DNA from: Mariniflexile fucanivorans
Lineage (GTDB): Bacteria; Bacteroidota; Bacteroidia; Flavobacteriales; Flavobacteriaceae
Direction of reading: 5' to 3'
Assembly: GCF_004341235.1 (NCBI RefSeq)
Contig: NZ_SLUP01000008.1
Location: forward strand, 124,001-188,000
DNA: 64,000 nucleotides
The first letter of the stretch is position 1, and each line of letters opens with the position of its first letter. The position numbers and the translations under genes were made by a program. The notes under the pieces were generated by a model. It was not told the origin of the DNA. It ran no database searches and was given only the letters and a program-made list of their open reading frames with translations. Shown piece after piece: positions 9,353 to 20,007 of the stretch.

Positions 9353-10061
9353 TGTGAATAATAAATATCGTAGGTCTTTTATGAAGGTCTACGATATTTT
9401 TTTTCCATTGGTTTGCCGTTTGGGTTTTAATAAATTCTGTTGGTAAAGTAATATCGCAGGCTACGCAAATTTCAGTATTTTGGTCTAAAACATTTTGTAA
9501 ATCTTCTAGCATTTTATTGTTTCGGTAAGGTGTTTCAATAAAAATTTGCGATTGGTTGTGTTCAAATGATAAACGTTCTAAGCGTTTTATCTCACTTTTT
9601 CGTTCACCTTTATCGATAGGTAAGTAGCCATTAAAAGCAAAACTTTGTCCGTTCATTCCAGAACTCATCAAGGCCATTAAAATGGATGATGGTCCCACTA
9701 AAGGAATTACTTTAATATTTTTTTGATGTGCAATCTTTACAATATCGGCACCAGGATCTGCAACGCCAGGGCATCCAGCTTCAGATAAAAGACCAACGTT
9801 AATGCCGTTTAAACAAGGTTCTAAAAAAGTTGGTAAATCGGCAACATTAGTATGTTTATTCAAATGAAACATTTTTAATGAAGGCTGCGATTTTTCAGGA
9901 GAAATACGTTTTATAAAATGTCTTGCTGTTTTATCATTTTCAACAATAAACGTATCGGTTTCATTTATAATCTTCTTAACTGTAACTGGAAGTACTTCTA
10001 GAGGTTCGTTGTCGCCTAAGGTTGTTGGTATAAGGAATAGTTTTCCTAAAGGATTTGCCAT
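9345..10061 (-). CDS. RsmI-like SAM-dependent methyltransferase
   Basis: This 238-residue protein belongs to the tetrapyrrole methylase/RsmI fold. RsmI methylates the ribose of C1402 in 16S rRNA. Motifs present are LLSEAGCPGVADPGADIV (residues about 90-110), PLVGPSSILMALMSSG and FIETPYRN. It is shorter than E. coli RsmI (286 aa), and its N-terminus reads LFLIPTTLGDNEP instead of the canonical ATPIGNL. It therefore fits the short paralog seen in this phylum, and its target is unproven. The ATG overlaps the stop of the upstream sugar dehydrogenase (TAATG), which indicates translational coupling. Confidence 0.75.
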   Translation of the reverse strand: MANPLGKLFLIPTTLGDNEPLEVLPVTVKKIINETDTFIVENDKTARHFIKRISPEKSQPSLKMFHLNKHTNVADLPTFLEPCLNGINVGLLSEAGCPGVADPGADIVKIAHQKNIKVIPLVGPSSILMALMSSGMNGQSFAFNGYLPIDKGERKSEIKRLERLSFEHNQSQIFIETPYRNNKMLEDLQNVLDQNTEICVACDITLPTEFIKTQTANQWKKNIVDLHKRPTIFIIHKS

Positions 10062-11467
10062 TAATATTTGATGAGTTTTTTAATTTCTTTTACACCACTA
10101 ATATCTAAAAACTCAATAAAATAAATGCCATTTGCTAAATTATTTACGCTTAACGTTGTTAAAGGCGAGTTTATTGAAGTTGTTTGTTTTATTAGTTTGC
10201 CGTGAATATCGGAAATTTTAATAAATTTTAATGGGTTTTTTAGCAGAGAAACATTAAAATTTATAAGATTGTCTGTCGGGTTTGGATAGATGCTTATATT
10301 TAATTGATTAACGTTTTCAATACTTAAACTGGTATCAACAATTTTAAAAACTTCACCCGATTCTATGCCTGCAATATAGAGTTCACCATCGTTTCCTTCA
10401 CCAAACGTAGTCCAGCCTTTGTTGCTGTATTGCTTTGGAAATGTCATGGTCCAATTAGACCCGTTAGGCGTAAGTACTCCAATTTCATCGCTACAAAAAT
10501 CAGCAAAAAAGTAAAGACCTGTAAAGTTTGGGTAAAGCGTACCTCTATACCTAAAACCTCCCGTAATAGAGCATTTAAAAACGCCATTGCCATTGTGTGA
10601 ATATTCTGCAATTGGTCTTGTTGTAGCGCTTTCAGAAGGGCAATTATCGGTGTTATAAGGGTGATTGGCGCCTTCATAGCAACGCCAACCGTAGTTTAAA
10701 GCGGAAGTTGCAGATAAAACCATGTTTATTTCTTCATAAACTCCTTGCCCTACATCAGCAATCCATAAATCGCCCGTTGTTTTGTCAAATGAAAATTTCC
10801 AAGGATTTCTTAAGCCATAAGCCCATATTTCAGGTAAGGTGTTGCTGTCTCCATCATTTAGATACGGGTTGTTTGAAGGTATGGCATAATTGTTTCCGTT
10901 GCTTGTATTATCAACATCAATTCTAAGTAATTTTCCTAATAAGGTATTCAGGCTTTGGGCATAATTGCTAGGATCTCCCGATCCGCCACCATCACCACTA
11001 GCTATATACAAATAACCATCAGGACCAAAATTCATATCGCCACCATTATGATTTGTGTCTGGTTGATTGATTCTTAGTAAAATAAGTTCGGAATCTACAT
11101 TGGCAGTTGTTTCATTTGTTCTGGTATATCTTGCAATAACGGTGTTGCCAGAGTCGTTTATATAATTGACATAAAAATAACCGTTGGTAACATAATTAGG
11201 GTGAAACGCTAATCCTAAAAGGCCTCTTTCTCCACCCGAATCGCTAACTTTTTCAGTAATATCTAAAAAAGGCGTGCCATTTACAGTACCATTGCCGTTA
11301 AGTATTTTTATGACCCCATTTCGTTCAACAATAAATAATTTGCTGTCGGTTGTAGCTTTTATGCTAACAGGGCTATTAAATCCATTGGCTATTAATTCAA
11401 TATCTATATTTTGAGCATATAAAAATGAAGTAATAAAGAAAAGCAGGAATAAAGTTGATTTTTTCAT
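10061..11467 (-). CDS. Secreted PQQ-type sugar (glucose/sorbosone) dehydrogenase with T9SS sorting domain
   Basis: This is a 468-residue exported beta-propeller of the glucose/sorbosone dehydrogenase family, whose soluble members use PQQ to oxidise sugars. The signal peptide is MKKSTLFLLFFITSFLYAQ. Family motifs include RGLLGLAFHPNY, NHNGGDMNFGPDGYLYIASGDGGG and the ENYGWRCYEG-type segment. The last about 80 residues form a T9SS type A sorting domain (SIYPNPTDN, GKLI, GIYFIEF), so the enzyme is probably released to or anchored on the cell surface. It lies between the phosphatase and methyltransferase genes on the minus strand. No functional link to them is evident. Hedgehog-interacting-like proteins share the fold, so the substrate is uncertain. 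Confidence 0.85.
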   Translation of the reverse strand: MKKSTLFLLFFITSFLYAQNIDIELIANGFNSPVSIKATTDSKLFIVERNGVIKILNGNGTVNGTPFLDITEKVSDSGGERGLLGLAFHPNYVTNGYFYVNYINDSGNTVIARYTRTNETTANVDSELILLRINQPDTNHNGGDMNFGPDGYLYIASGDGGGSGDPSNYAQSLNTLLGKLLRIDVDNTSNGNNYAIPSNNPYLNDGDSNTLPEIWAYGLRNPWKFSFDKTTGDLWIADVGQGVYEEINMVLSATSALNYGWRCYEGANHPYNTDNCPSESATTRPIAEYSHNGNGVFKCSITGGFRYRGTLYPNFTGLYFFADFCSDEIGVLTPNGSNWTMTFPKQYSNKGWTTFGEGNDGELYIAGIESGEVFKIVDTSLSIENVNQLNISIYPNPTDNLINFNVSLLKNPLKFIKISDIHGKLIKQTTSINSPLTTLSVNNLANGIYFIEFLDISGVKEIKKLIKY

Positions 11468-11534
11468 CTTGCTAATATTTAAGAGGTTACATTAGCCTAA
11501 GTTACGAAAAAACTTTTATGAAAACGATTAAAAA

Positions 11535-11990
11535 CTAATTTTGAAGTTTGTTGGCAATAATAGTACATGCTTCGTCTAACATGTTGTAAACCTTTTCAAA
11601 ACCATCGTGTCCACCATAATATGGGTCTGGAACAGCATCATTTTGATTAGGATGAATTTCATTTAGAATGTACTTAACTTTTGCTTTGTCCTTTTCGTTT
11701 CTTGTTAGTATAAGAACGTTTCGGAAGTTAGATGCGTCCATGACATAAATAATATCAAATGCATCAAAATCTGAAACCTTGAATTGACGTCCTCTTAAAT
11801 TTGAAATATCCAAACCATGTTTATTAGCAATAGCGATAGAACGACTGTCTGGTTTTTTTCCAATATGATAATCGCCCGTGCCAGCAGAATCTATAACGAA
11901 TGAATCGTTAGGAAGTTTAGATTTTAAAATACCTTCGGCAAGTGGAGAACGACAAATGTTTCCCAAGCATACCATCAGAATTTTAGTCAT
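11535..11990 (-). CDS. Low-molecular-weight protein-tyrosine phosphatase
   Basis: This is a 151-residue cytoplasmic phosphatase of the LMW-PTP family. The active-site loop VCLGNICRS gives Cys8-x5-Arg14, and the general acid lies in the DPYYGG motif about 30 residues from the C-terminus. Both are intact and the length is normal. It starts 12 bases after the dnaA stop and is probably co-transcribed with it. The physiological substrate is not visible. Relatives act on tyrosine kinases of polysaccharide export, and no such kinase lies in this window. Confidence 0.92.
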   Translation of the reverse strand: MTKILMVCLGNICRSPLAEGILKSKLPNDSFVIDSAGTGDYHIGKKPDSRSIAIANKHGLDISNLRGRQFKVSDFDAFDIIYVMDASNFRNVLILTRNEKDKAKVKYILNEIHPNQNDAVPDPYYGGHDGFEKVYNMLDEACTIIANKLQN

Positions 11991-12002
11991 TTTAAACGTA
12001 TT

Positions 12003-13430
12003 TTAAACAGATAGTTTTTTAGTAATATCTTCAACGTACTTTTTAAACTGCTTGTCTGTAGAAGATAAGTTGTCAACAGTCTTGCAAGCGTGTAAAACAG
12101 TAGCGTGGTCGCGTTTTCCTATTTGCGAACCAATACTAGCTAATGATGCTTTCGTGAATTTTTTGGCAAAAAACATAGCCAATTGTCTTGCTTGAACAAT
12201 GTGGCGTTTTCTTGTTTTTGATTGTAACGTATCAATATCCATCTGAAAATAATCGGATACTACCTTTTGTATATAATCAATGGAAACTTCTCGTTTGGTG
12301 TTTTTAACAAATTTTTCAACGATAACTCTAGCTAAATCGATTGTAATTTCTTTTTTGTTAAAAGAAGATTGTGCAATTAATGAAATTATAGCACCTTCCA
12401 ATTCCCTTACGTTCGATTTGATGTTTTTAGCAACATATTCAATAATATCATCGGGCATATCTACACCATCACGATATAATTTATTTTTTAGAATAGAAAC
12501 ACGCGTTTCAAAATCTGGTGTTTGTAGTTCTGCTGAAAGTCCCCATTTGAAACGGGATAGCAAGCGTTGCTCAATATCTTGCATATCAACAGGTGCTTTA
12601 TCACTTGTTAGAATAACTTGTTTTCCGTTTTGGTGTAAATGGTTGAATATGTGAAAGAATACATCTTGCGTACCTGTTTTTCCTGAAAGGAATTGTACGT
12701 CGTCAATAATCAACACATCAATAATTTGATAGAAATGGATAAAATCATTTCTATTATTTTTCTTAACAGAGTCTATATATTGTTGCGTGAATTTTTCAGC
12801 GGAAATATATAAAACTGTTTTTTCTGGATATTTGTCTTTAATATCTACACCAATAGCATGTGCTAAATGTGTTTTCCCTAAACCAACACCACCAAAAATA
12901 AGTAATGGATTAAAAGAGGTGCCTCCTGGTTTAGATGCCACCGCTAATCCTGCACTACGTGCCAAACGGTTTGAATCCCCTTCTAAAAAGTTTTCAAAAC
13001 TATAATTAGGATTAAGTTGAGATTCAATTTTTACATTTCGAATCCCTGGAATTACAAACGGATTGCGTAATTCTGGACTTTTATTGTTTAACGGCACATC
13101 AACTTCTTGAGATTTCATGGCACTTCTGTTAGCACTTGGAATCTTCTCGGTAAAAGGCTGCTTGTTGCCATACGTGTTTTCCATTTTAATAATGTAAACA
13201 AGTTTAGCTTTTTCGCCTAATTCTTTGGTTAATGATACTTTTAGTATTTTTACATAATGTTCTTCAAGCCATTCGTAAAAAAATTTACTAGGTACTTGAA
13301 TACTCAATGCGTTGTCTGTAAGTTTAACTGCTTGAATGGGTTCAAACCAAGTTTTGTAAGCTTGCGGTTGTATATTATCTTTTATGAATTCAAGACAATT
13401 ATTCCATACCGTTTGCGCAGTTACACTCAT
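12003..13430 (-). CDS. dnaA: Chromosomal replication initiator protein DnaA
   Basis: DnaA is the AAA+ ATPase that melts the replication origin. The 475-residue protein has the full layout: N-terminal interaction domain I (residues 1-85), a linker, AAA+ domain with Walker A GGVGLGKTHLAHA and Walker B VLIIDDVQFLSG, and the C-terminal DNA-binding domain with signature KRDHATVLHACKTV. The 183-base gap upstream holds A-rich runs but no cluster of DnaA boxes, so the origin is not evidently here. The -7 candidate on the minus strand (CATATTTG, 13508-13501) has one mismatch. The phosphatase gene follows after 12 bases. Confidence 0.97.
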   Translation of the reverse strand: MSVTAQTVWNNCLEFIKDNIQPQAYKTWFEPIQAVKLTDNALSIQVPSKFFYEWLEEHYVKILKVSLTKELGEKAKLVYIIKMENTYGNKQPFTEKIPSANRSAMKSQEVDVPLNNKSPELRNPFVIPGIRNVKIESQLNPNYSFENFLEGDSNRLARSAGLAVASKPGGTSFNPLLIFGGVGLGKTHLAHAIGVDIKDKYPEKTVLYISAEKFTQQYIDSVKKNNRNDFIHFYQIIDVLIIDDVQFLSGKTGTQDVFFHIFNHLHQNGKQVILTSDKAPVDMQDIEQRLLSRFKWGLSAELQTPDFETRVSILKNKLYRDGVDMPDDIIEYVAKNIKSNVRELEGAIISLIAQSSFNKKEITIDLARVIVEKFVKNTKREVSIDYIQKVVSDYFQMDIDTLQSKTRKRHIVQARQLAMFFAKKFTKASLASIGSQIGKRDHATVLHACKTVDNLSSTDKQFKKYVEDITKKLSV

Positions 13431-13613
13431 TGTAAAATATTAAAGTTTTGTTTGTTAGTTTTGTAAGAAAAAATAAATACTCTTACTTTTTTTAGTTCGG
13501 CAAATATGTGAACAAAATTCTTAAAAAAAAAATCAAATAGTATTGAATTTTAAAAAAAAAATCCCCATGTTTATCCCTTTGCCGAAGCTACAAAAAAATA
13601 TTTAATAAACCTT

Positions 13614-14012
13614 ATGAAAATCGATGAAATACAAATAAGAGTGAGATACGGTGAAACGGACCAAATGGGTGTCGTTTATCACGGAAACTACGCATTATAT
13701 CTAGAGATGGGGCGAATTGAATGGCTTCGTAAATTAGGGGTTTCTTATAAAAATATGGAAGAAAATGGTGTGATGTTACCCGTAGTTTCCTTATGTATAA
13801 ACTATAAAAAATCAGCGGTTTATGATGACGTAATTAATGTAAAAACACAACTAAAAAATATGCCAACTGCTAGGATAGAATTTGAGTATGAAATTACTAA
13901 TGAAAAAGGCATTTTGTTAACAACAGCAAGTACTACTTTAGTTTTTATAGACATGAAAACAAACCGACCTATAAAGGTGCCTCAATACATTTTAGATGCA
14001 ATTAATAATTAA
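13614..14012 (+). CDS. Acyl-CoA thioesterase, YbgC/4-hydroxybenzoyl-CoA type
   Basis: This is a 132-residue single hot-dog-fold thioesterase. The catalytic-loop signature GETDQMGVVYHGNYALYLE carries Asp16 at the usual position, followed by GRIEWLR. Such enzymes hydrolyse acyl-CoA thioesters; some associate with phospholipid synthesis or with Tol-Pal genes, which are not found nearby. The gene is divergent from dnaA and convergent with the YigZ gene, with a single base between the stop codons. The leader includes TCCCTTTG (13574-13581), a one-mismatch -7 element. Confidence 0.88.
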   Translation: MKIDEIQIRVRYGETDQMGVVYHGNYALYLEMGRIEWLRKLGVSYKNMEENGVMLPVVSLCINYKKSAVYDDVINVKTQLKNMPTARIEFEYEITNEKGILLTTASTTLVFIDMKTNRPIKVPQYILDAINN

Positions 14013-14013
14013 T

Positions 14014-14622
14014 CTAAATTGATTTAATGTCGATTTCAAAAAGCCGATCAAAGGTTTCAAAAATAGCTTCTGAATCTTTTTTTCTAACAGAAATGGTTAT
14101 TTGACAATCTAGCTCTAATTTTTGATGGTTCATGGTTAAATTTTTCTCCTTTATAATTCGCATTACGGTATTTATGTTTTTATAATCGAATGAAATGAGA
14201 TAATGAATATCGATGGTTTTTTCAATAATTGTAGATGCTTCAAGCGTTAATTGAGCGGTGGTTTTATAAGCGCTTATTAAGCCGCCAACACCTAGTTTAA
14301 CACCGCCAAAATACCGAACGACAACTATTAAAATATTCGTCACTTCAAACGATTGTATCTGCCCGTAAATAGGCATGCCTGCCGAATTACTAGGTTCGCC
14401 ATCATCATTAGCGCGGTAGTATATGGTTTCGGTTCCTGTTTGGTAGGCATAACACCAATGTCTGGCGGCATGATGTTCTTTTCTTAATGCTTCGATATGA
14501 AATTTTACATCGTCTTCATTTAAAACAGGGTAGGCAAAACCAAAAAATTTGCTGTTTTTTTCTTTAAAAAGAATGCCTTCTGTTGAAGTTTCGATGGTTT
14601 TGTATGTGTCTTTTTCAGTCAA
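14014..14622 (-). CDS. YigZ/IMPACT family protein
   Basis: This 202-residue protein belongs to the UPF0029/IMPACT family. The N-terminal signature is clear: NSKFFGFAYPV, EHHAARHWCYAYQTG and NDDGEPSNSAGMPI, followed by VVRYFGGVKLGVGGL. The C-terminal domain is the DUF1949 type. Bacterial members are implicated in translation control or nucleic-acid binding, but the exact role is open. It is the last gene of the ribD-HAD-yigZ operon, 5 bases after the HAD stop. Confidence 0.88.
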   Translation of the reverse strand: MTEKDTYKTIETSTEGILFKEKNSKFFGFAYPVLNEDDVKFHIEALRKEHHAARHWCYAYQTGTETIYYRANDDGEPSNSAGMPIYGQIQSFEVTNILIVVVRYFGGVKLGVGGLISAYKTTAQLTLEASTIIEKTIDIHYLISFDYKNINTVMRIIKEKNLTMNHQKLELDCQITISVRKKDSEAIFETFDRLFEIDIKSI

Positions 14623-14627
14623 ATTAA

Positions 14628-15239
14628 TTAAAACAGGTCGCTTTTAATTTTGAATAGATTTGAAACGTCTTCCGTTTCTGGGTTTATATGCCACGTTTCA
14701 ATGCCTAAAGATTTTGCGGTTTTGCAATTATCAGCATTATCATCTATAAACAGACATTCGTTGGCTTTTAGTTTGTTTTCACTTATAACAAAGTCGAAAA
14801 TATCCTGGTTTGGTTTTCTTAAATTGATTTCGTGCGATAAATAAAACGCATCAAAACAGTTTTTAAAAGTTTCGTAAAATGGAACTTGTTCTTTTACCCA
14901 ATCGATGTGTAGTTCGTTGGTGTTACTTAATAAAATGAGTTTATATTTTGAATTGTTTCTCAATTGTTGAAGAAATTCCAAGCGGTGTTCAGGAAAATCT
15001 TTCAGCATAAAATTCCAAATGTCTATTAATTCATCATTTGAAAGCTTCGGAAAATTTTCAGTATAAAATTCGATAAATTCTTCTGTTGAAATCAAGCCTT
15101 GTTCATAGAAACTGTTGAAAGCAATCATTTCTTCCGAAAGGCCATCAATTTCAAATTCATTAAAAGTGTGTTTCATGGCACCTTCAATATCTAAATTGAT
15201 AAATACATTGCCAAAATCGAATATAATAGTTTTAATCAT
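14628..15239 (-). CDS. HAD-superfamily hydrolase (subfamily IA)
   Basis: This is a 203-residue phosphatase-like protein. Motif I is IIFDFGNVF (Asp8, Gly10), motif II is LILLSNTNELH, the motif-III lysine lies in LRKPNQDIF, and the final acidic motif is CLFIDDNADN. It resembles YihX-type alpha-D-glucose-1-phosphate phosphatases, which also replace the second Asp of motif I with Gly. It overlaps ribD by 8 bases. HAD enzymes carry out the dephosphorylation step of riboflavin synthesis in several bacteria, so the linkage to ribD makes that role worth considering, but this is inference. Confidence 0.85.
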   Translation of the reverse strand: MIKTIIFDFGNVFINLDIEGAMKHTFNEFEIDGLSEEMIAFNSFYEQGLISTEEFIEFYTENFPKLSNDELIDIWNFMLKDFPEHRLEFLQQLRNNSKYKLILLSNTNELHIDWVKEQVPFYETFKNCFDAFYLSHEINLRKPNQDIFDFVISENKLKANECLFIDDNADNCKTAKSLGIETWHINPETEDVSNLFKIKSDLF

Positions 15240-16236
15240 TTTTGTAGATTCTAAGTGTATCAGTTAATATTTTTTCTTCAGAAATTAATACTCCTGAAAA
15301 TTCAGGTGCTTTTACACCATTTTTAAATTCCATAACGCCCGTAAATACTCTGGCTTCGTCCCATATATTTTCATTTATAAACGTTTGAAGTGTTTTTGAA
15401 CCACCTTCAATGATTAGGGAATTGATGTTGTTAGTATAAAGAATATCACAAATATGTTGCGCCAAATTTTTTGAATAATCTATATTTTTCTTAGAAATAG
15501 CGATGGTTTTAGCCTCATTGTTGAAAACATTTAAGCCTTTTGATAGTTTGTCATCTTTATCCAATACAATACGAATAGGGTTTTGTCCCGTCCAGTCCCT
15601 TACTGTTAAACTAGGGTTGTCTTGTAAAACGGTGTTCGTGCCTACCAAGACAGCCTGTTCTTCAACGCGCCATTTGTGTACTAATTGTCTGGAAAATTCA
15701 TTGGTAATCCAAACTGGTTTTTGTTCGTTTTTAGTTTCGGGCGCAATAAAACCATCAACTGTTTCTGCCCATTTTAAAATAATATAGGGGCGTTTTTTAT
15801 TGTGAAATGTAAAAAAACGTTTGTGGTGTTCTTTACATTCGTTCTCTAAAACACCAACAATAACATTGGAACCCGCTTGTTTTAGTCTTTCGACACCTTT
15901 TCCTGCTACCTGGATATTATCATCAATGCAACCAATAACCACATTTGGTATCTGGCGTTTTATGATTAAGTCGCTACAAGGTGGCGTTTTTCCAAAATGG
16001 GAGCAAGGTTCTAAAGTCACATAAATGGTAGATTCCTTTAAAATTGATTTATCTTTTACTGAATTTATAGCATTTACTTCGGCATGATTGCCACCATAAG
16101 CACTTGTAAAGCCTTCGCCTATAATTTTGTTTTTATGAACAATAACACTGCCAACCATGGGGTTTGGTCTGGTAGAACCTAATCCGTTTTTGGCAATTTC
16201 AATGCAACGTTTTATGTATATTTCGTGATTATTCAA
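15232..16236 (-). CDS. ribD: Bifunctional riboflavin deaminase/reductase RibD
   Basis: RibD performs the second and third steps of riboflavin synthesis: deamination and then reduction of the pyrimidine intermediate. The deaminase domain (about residues 1-145) shows TRPNPMVGSVIVHK, the zinc and proton-shuttle motif HAEVNAI, and PCSHFGKTPPCSDLI. The reductase domain follows (PYIILKWAETVDGFIAP, EGGSKTLQTFI). At 334 aa it is slightly short but complete. The start is a TTG at 16236; the protein alignment leaves no room for a later start. Oddly, this TTG lies within a perfect minus-strand match to TAnnTTTG (16241-16234). Confidence 0.93.
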   Translation of the reverse strand: MNNHEIYIKRCIEIAKNGLGSTRPNPMVGSVIVHKNKIIGEGFTSAYGGNHAEVNAINSVKDKSILKESTIYVTLEPCSHFGKTPPCSDLIIKRQIPNVVIGCIDDNIQVAGKGVERLKQAGSNVIVGVLENECKEHHKRFFTFHNKKRPYIILKWAETVDGFIAPETKNEQKPVWITNEFSRQLVHKWRVEEQAVLVGTNTVLQDNPSLTVRDWTGQNPIRIVLDKDDKLSKGLNVFNNEAKTIAISKKNIDYSKNLAQHICDILYTNNINSLIIEGGSKTLQTFINENIWDEARVFTGVMEFKNGVKAPEFSGVLISEEKILTDTLRIYKND

Positions 16237-16425
16237 ATGTAATTTCTTGTTCTGTTTTAGGTTTCTGTTTTGTGAATTTTAAATGAAATGAATCAAATTC
16301 TTATCGGTACAATTCATTAAATAGTTAAAAAAAGTAAGTGGTATTGTTGATAAGATTATAAGATGTTTCATGGTTGCTTTTTTAGAATTCATGTATCTTC
16401 ACTTTTTCAAAATTAGCATTTAAAA

Positions 16426-16917
16426 GTGAGTAAAGATACTATACTTATTCGAAAAATAGAACCAAATGACAATGCTCAATTAGAGCAAGTTATTAGAGCG
16501 TGTTTTCATGAATTTGAAATTCCTTTGGAAGGAACTGCTTATACCGATAAAGAAACACCACGAATGTACGAATCCTACCAAAATGATACTGATGTTTATT
16601 TTGTAATTGATGCCGATGGTGAAATTTTAGGAGGCGGTGGCGTAAAACCGTTAAAGGATTTTGAAACCGAAGTGTGCGAAATTCAAAAAATGTATTTTTC
16701 GCCAAAAGTAAGAGGTAAAGGTTATGGTCGAGCCCTCTTTGAAACATGTTTGGAAGCAGCAAAAAGCCTAGGATATAAAAAGTGTTATTTAGAGTCGGCA
16801 CCACAACTTAAAGCGGCCATTCATATTTATGAAAGTCATGGTTTTAAGCATTTAAAAGGTGCTTTAGGAAATACCGGGCATTTTTCGTGTGGTGTTTGGA
16901 TGGTAAAAGATTTGTGA
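16426..16917 (+). CDS. GNAT N-acetyltransferase
   Basis: This is a 163-residue acetyltransferase of the GNAT fold. The acetyl-CoA site reads VRGKGYGRALFETCLEAAK, preceded by the beta-bulge CEIQKMYFSP, and followed by YLESAPQLKAAIHIYESHGF. The substrate is unknown. The start is a GTG (16426); no ATG lies nearby in frame upstream. The gene is divergent from ribD across a 189-base gap in which I find no full-consensus promoter. It precedes prmC by 56 bases and may be transcribed with it. Confidence 0.85.
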   Translation: MSKDTILIRKIEPNDNAQLEQVIRACFHEFEIPLEGTAYTDKETPRMYESYQNDTDVYFVIDADGEILGGGGVKPLKDFETEVCEIQKMYFSPKVRGKGYGRALFETCLEAAKSLGYKKCYLESAPQLKAAIHIYESHGFKHLKGALGNTGHFSCGVWMVKDL

Positions 16918-16973
16918 TTTACTAATACGATCTGTTTGAGCGCACTAAGGAACTAATGTTTTAATATAAAAGA

Positions 16974-17843
16974 GTGAATTTAAAAGAGATACAACATACA
17001 TTTCATACAGAATTAGATCCTTTATATGGAAAAGAAGAAGTGAATAGCTTCTTTTTTATGTTGATAGAATCCTATTATCAAATTTCTAGGATAAAACTGG
17101 CTATAGAGCCCGAACTTTCGGTTGAGAATTATGATACTATTTTAAATGCTTTAGGATTATTAAAAAACCAGTACCCCATACAATATATATTAGGTGAAAC
17201 AGAGTTTTACGGTTTACCTTTTAAAGTGAATAAAAACACGTTAATACCTAGACCTGAAACTGAAGAATTGGTGGAATGGATTGTTAGAATACAAACAGCA
17301 AACAAACAACAAATAAGAATTTTAGATATAGGAACGGGCAGCGGTTGTATCGCTATTTCATTGGCAAAACAGTTGCCAAATGCCAAAGTGTATGCTTTAG
17401 ATATAAGCGCCGATGCTTTAAAAATAGCAAAACAAAACGCTGAACTTAATAAGGTTCAGGTGGAGTTTGTTGAAGCTAATATTTTGAATTCTGAAACATG
17501 GATTACCGATTTTAAAAATTCTAAATTTGATATTATTGTCTCAAACCCACCCTATGTAAGGGAGAAAGAAAAGCAATATATGAAACCTAATGTGTTGGAA
17601 AACGAGCCGCATTTAGCGTTGTTTGTTGAAGATCACGACCCGTTGTTGTTTTATAAAATGATTACAGAGTTTGCTGTTGATAGATTGGTTGATAAGGGTA
17701 AATTGTTTTTTGAAATAAACGAATATCTAGGGAATGATATGATTCAGTTATTGGAAAAACACCATTTTGGAGATATTGAATTAAAACAAGACATGTTTAG
17801 GAAAGATAGGATGGTTAAAGCAGTTAAAACAATTAACAATTAA
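16974..17843 (+). CDS. prmC: Peptide chain release factor N5-glutamine methyltransferase
   Basis: PrmC (HemK) methylates the glutamine of the GGQ motif in release factors. The 289-residue protein has the helical N-terminal domain (1-85), the SAM site ILDIGTGSGCIAISLAK and the catalytic NPPY motif in DIIVSNPPYVREKE. PIQYILGETEFYG and LIPRPETEELV are further family marks. The start is a GTG. The last codons (Thr-Ile-Asn-Asn-stop) consist of units of a 7-base tandem repeat that continues past the stop. The C-terminal tail is therefore set by the repeat. Confidence 0.94.
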   Translation: MNLKEIQHTFHTELDPLYGKEEVNSFFFMLIESYYQISRIKLAIEPELSVENYDTILNALGLLKNQYPIQYILGETEFYGLPFKVNKNTLIPRPETEELVEWIVRIQTANKQQIRILDIGTGSGCIAISLAKQLPNAKVYALDISADALKIAKQNAELNKVQVEFVEANILNSETWITDFKNSKFDIIVSNPPYVREKEKQYMKPNVLENEPHLALFVEDHDPLLFYKMITEFAVDRLVDKGKLFFEINEYLGNDMIQLLEKHHFGDIELKQDMFRKDRMVKAVKTINN

Positions 17844-17876
17844 CAATTAACAATTGACAATTAACAATTAGCAATT
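17828..17876 (+). repeat. Seven-unit heptamer tandem repeat across the prmC stop codon
   Basis: Seven units of AACAATT occur head to tail, with GACAATT as unit five and AGCAATT as unit seven. The first units encode the end of PrmC, and the rest fill most of the gap to ligA. Confidence 0.85.
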
Positions 17877-17878
17877 AA

Positions 17879-19921
<2,043 letters not shown>

Positions 19922-19976
19922 AACATGTATTTTGTCGATAAGATGTAAATTTTAACGATTAATTGTAAATTTTCAT

Positions 19977-19984
19977 TATCTTTG
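19977..19984 (+). promoter_or_regulatory. Candidate -7 element for the first membrane protein gene
   Basis: TATCTTTG matches TAnnTTTG exactly, 23 bases before the ATG at 20008. No TTG lies at the usual -33 distance. Confidence 0.45.
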
Positions 19985-20007
19985 AGCCTCAACAATAAAT
20001 TGTTATT

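Noticed and set aside
13431-13613. Possible replication origin next to dnaA
   Set aside because: The gap is A-rich, but I see no cluster of DnaA boxes, only one weak TTTATCCC-like match, so no origin is called.
16237-16425. Divergent promoter region between ribD and the acetyltransferase
   Set aside because: No word matches both -33 and -7 elements at proper spacing in either direction.
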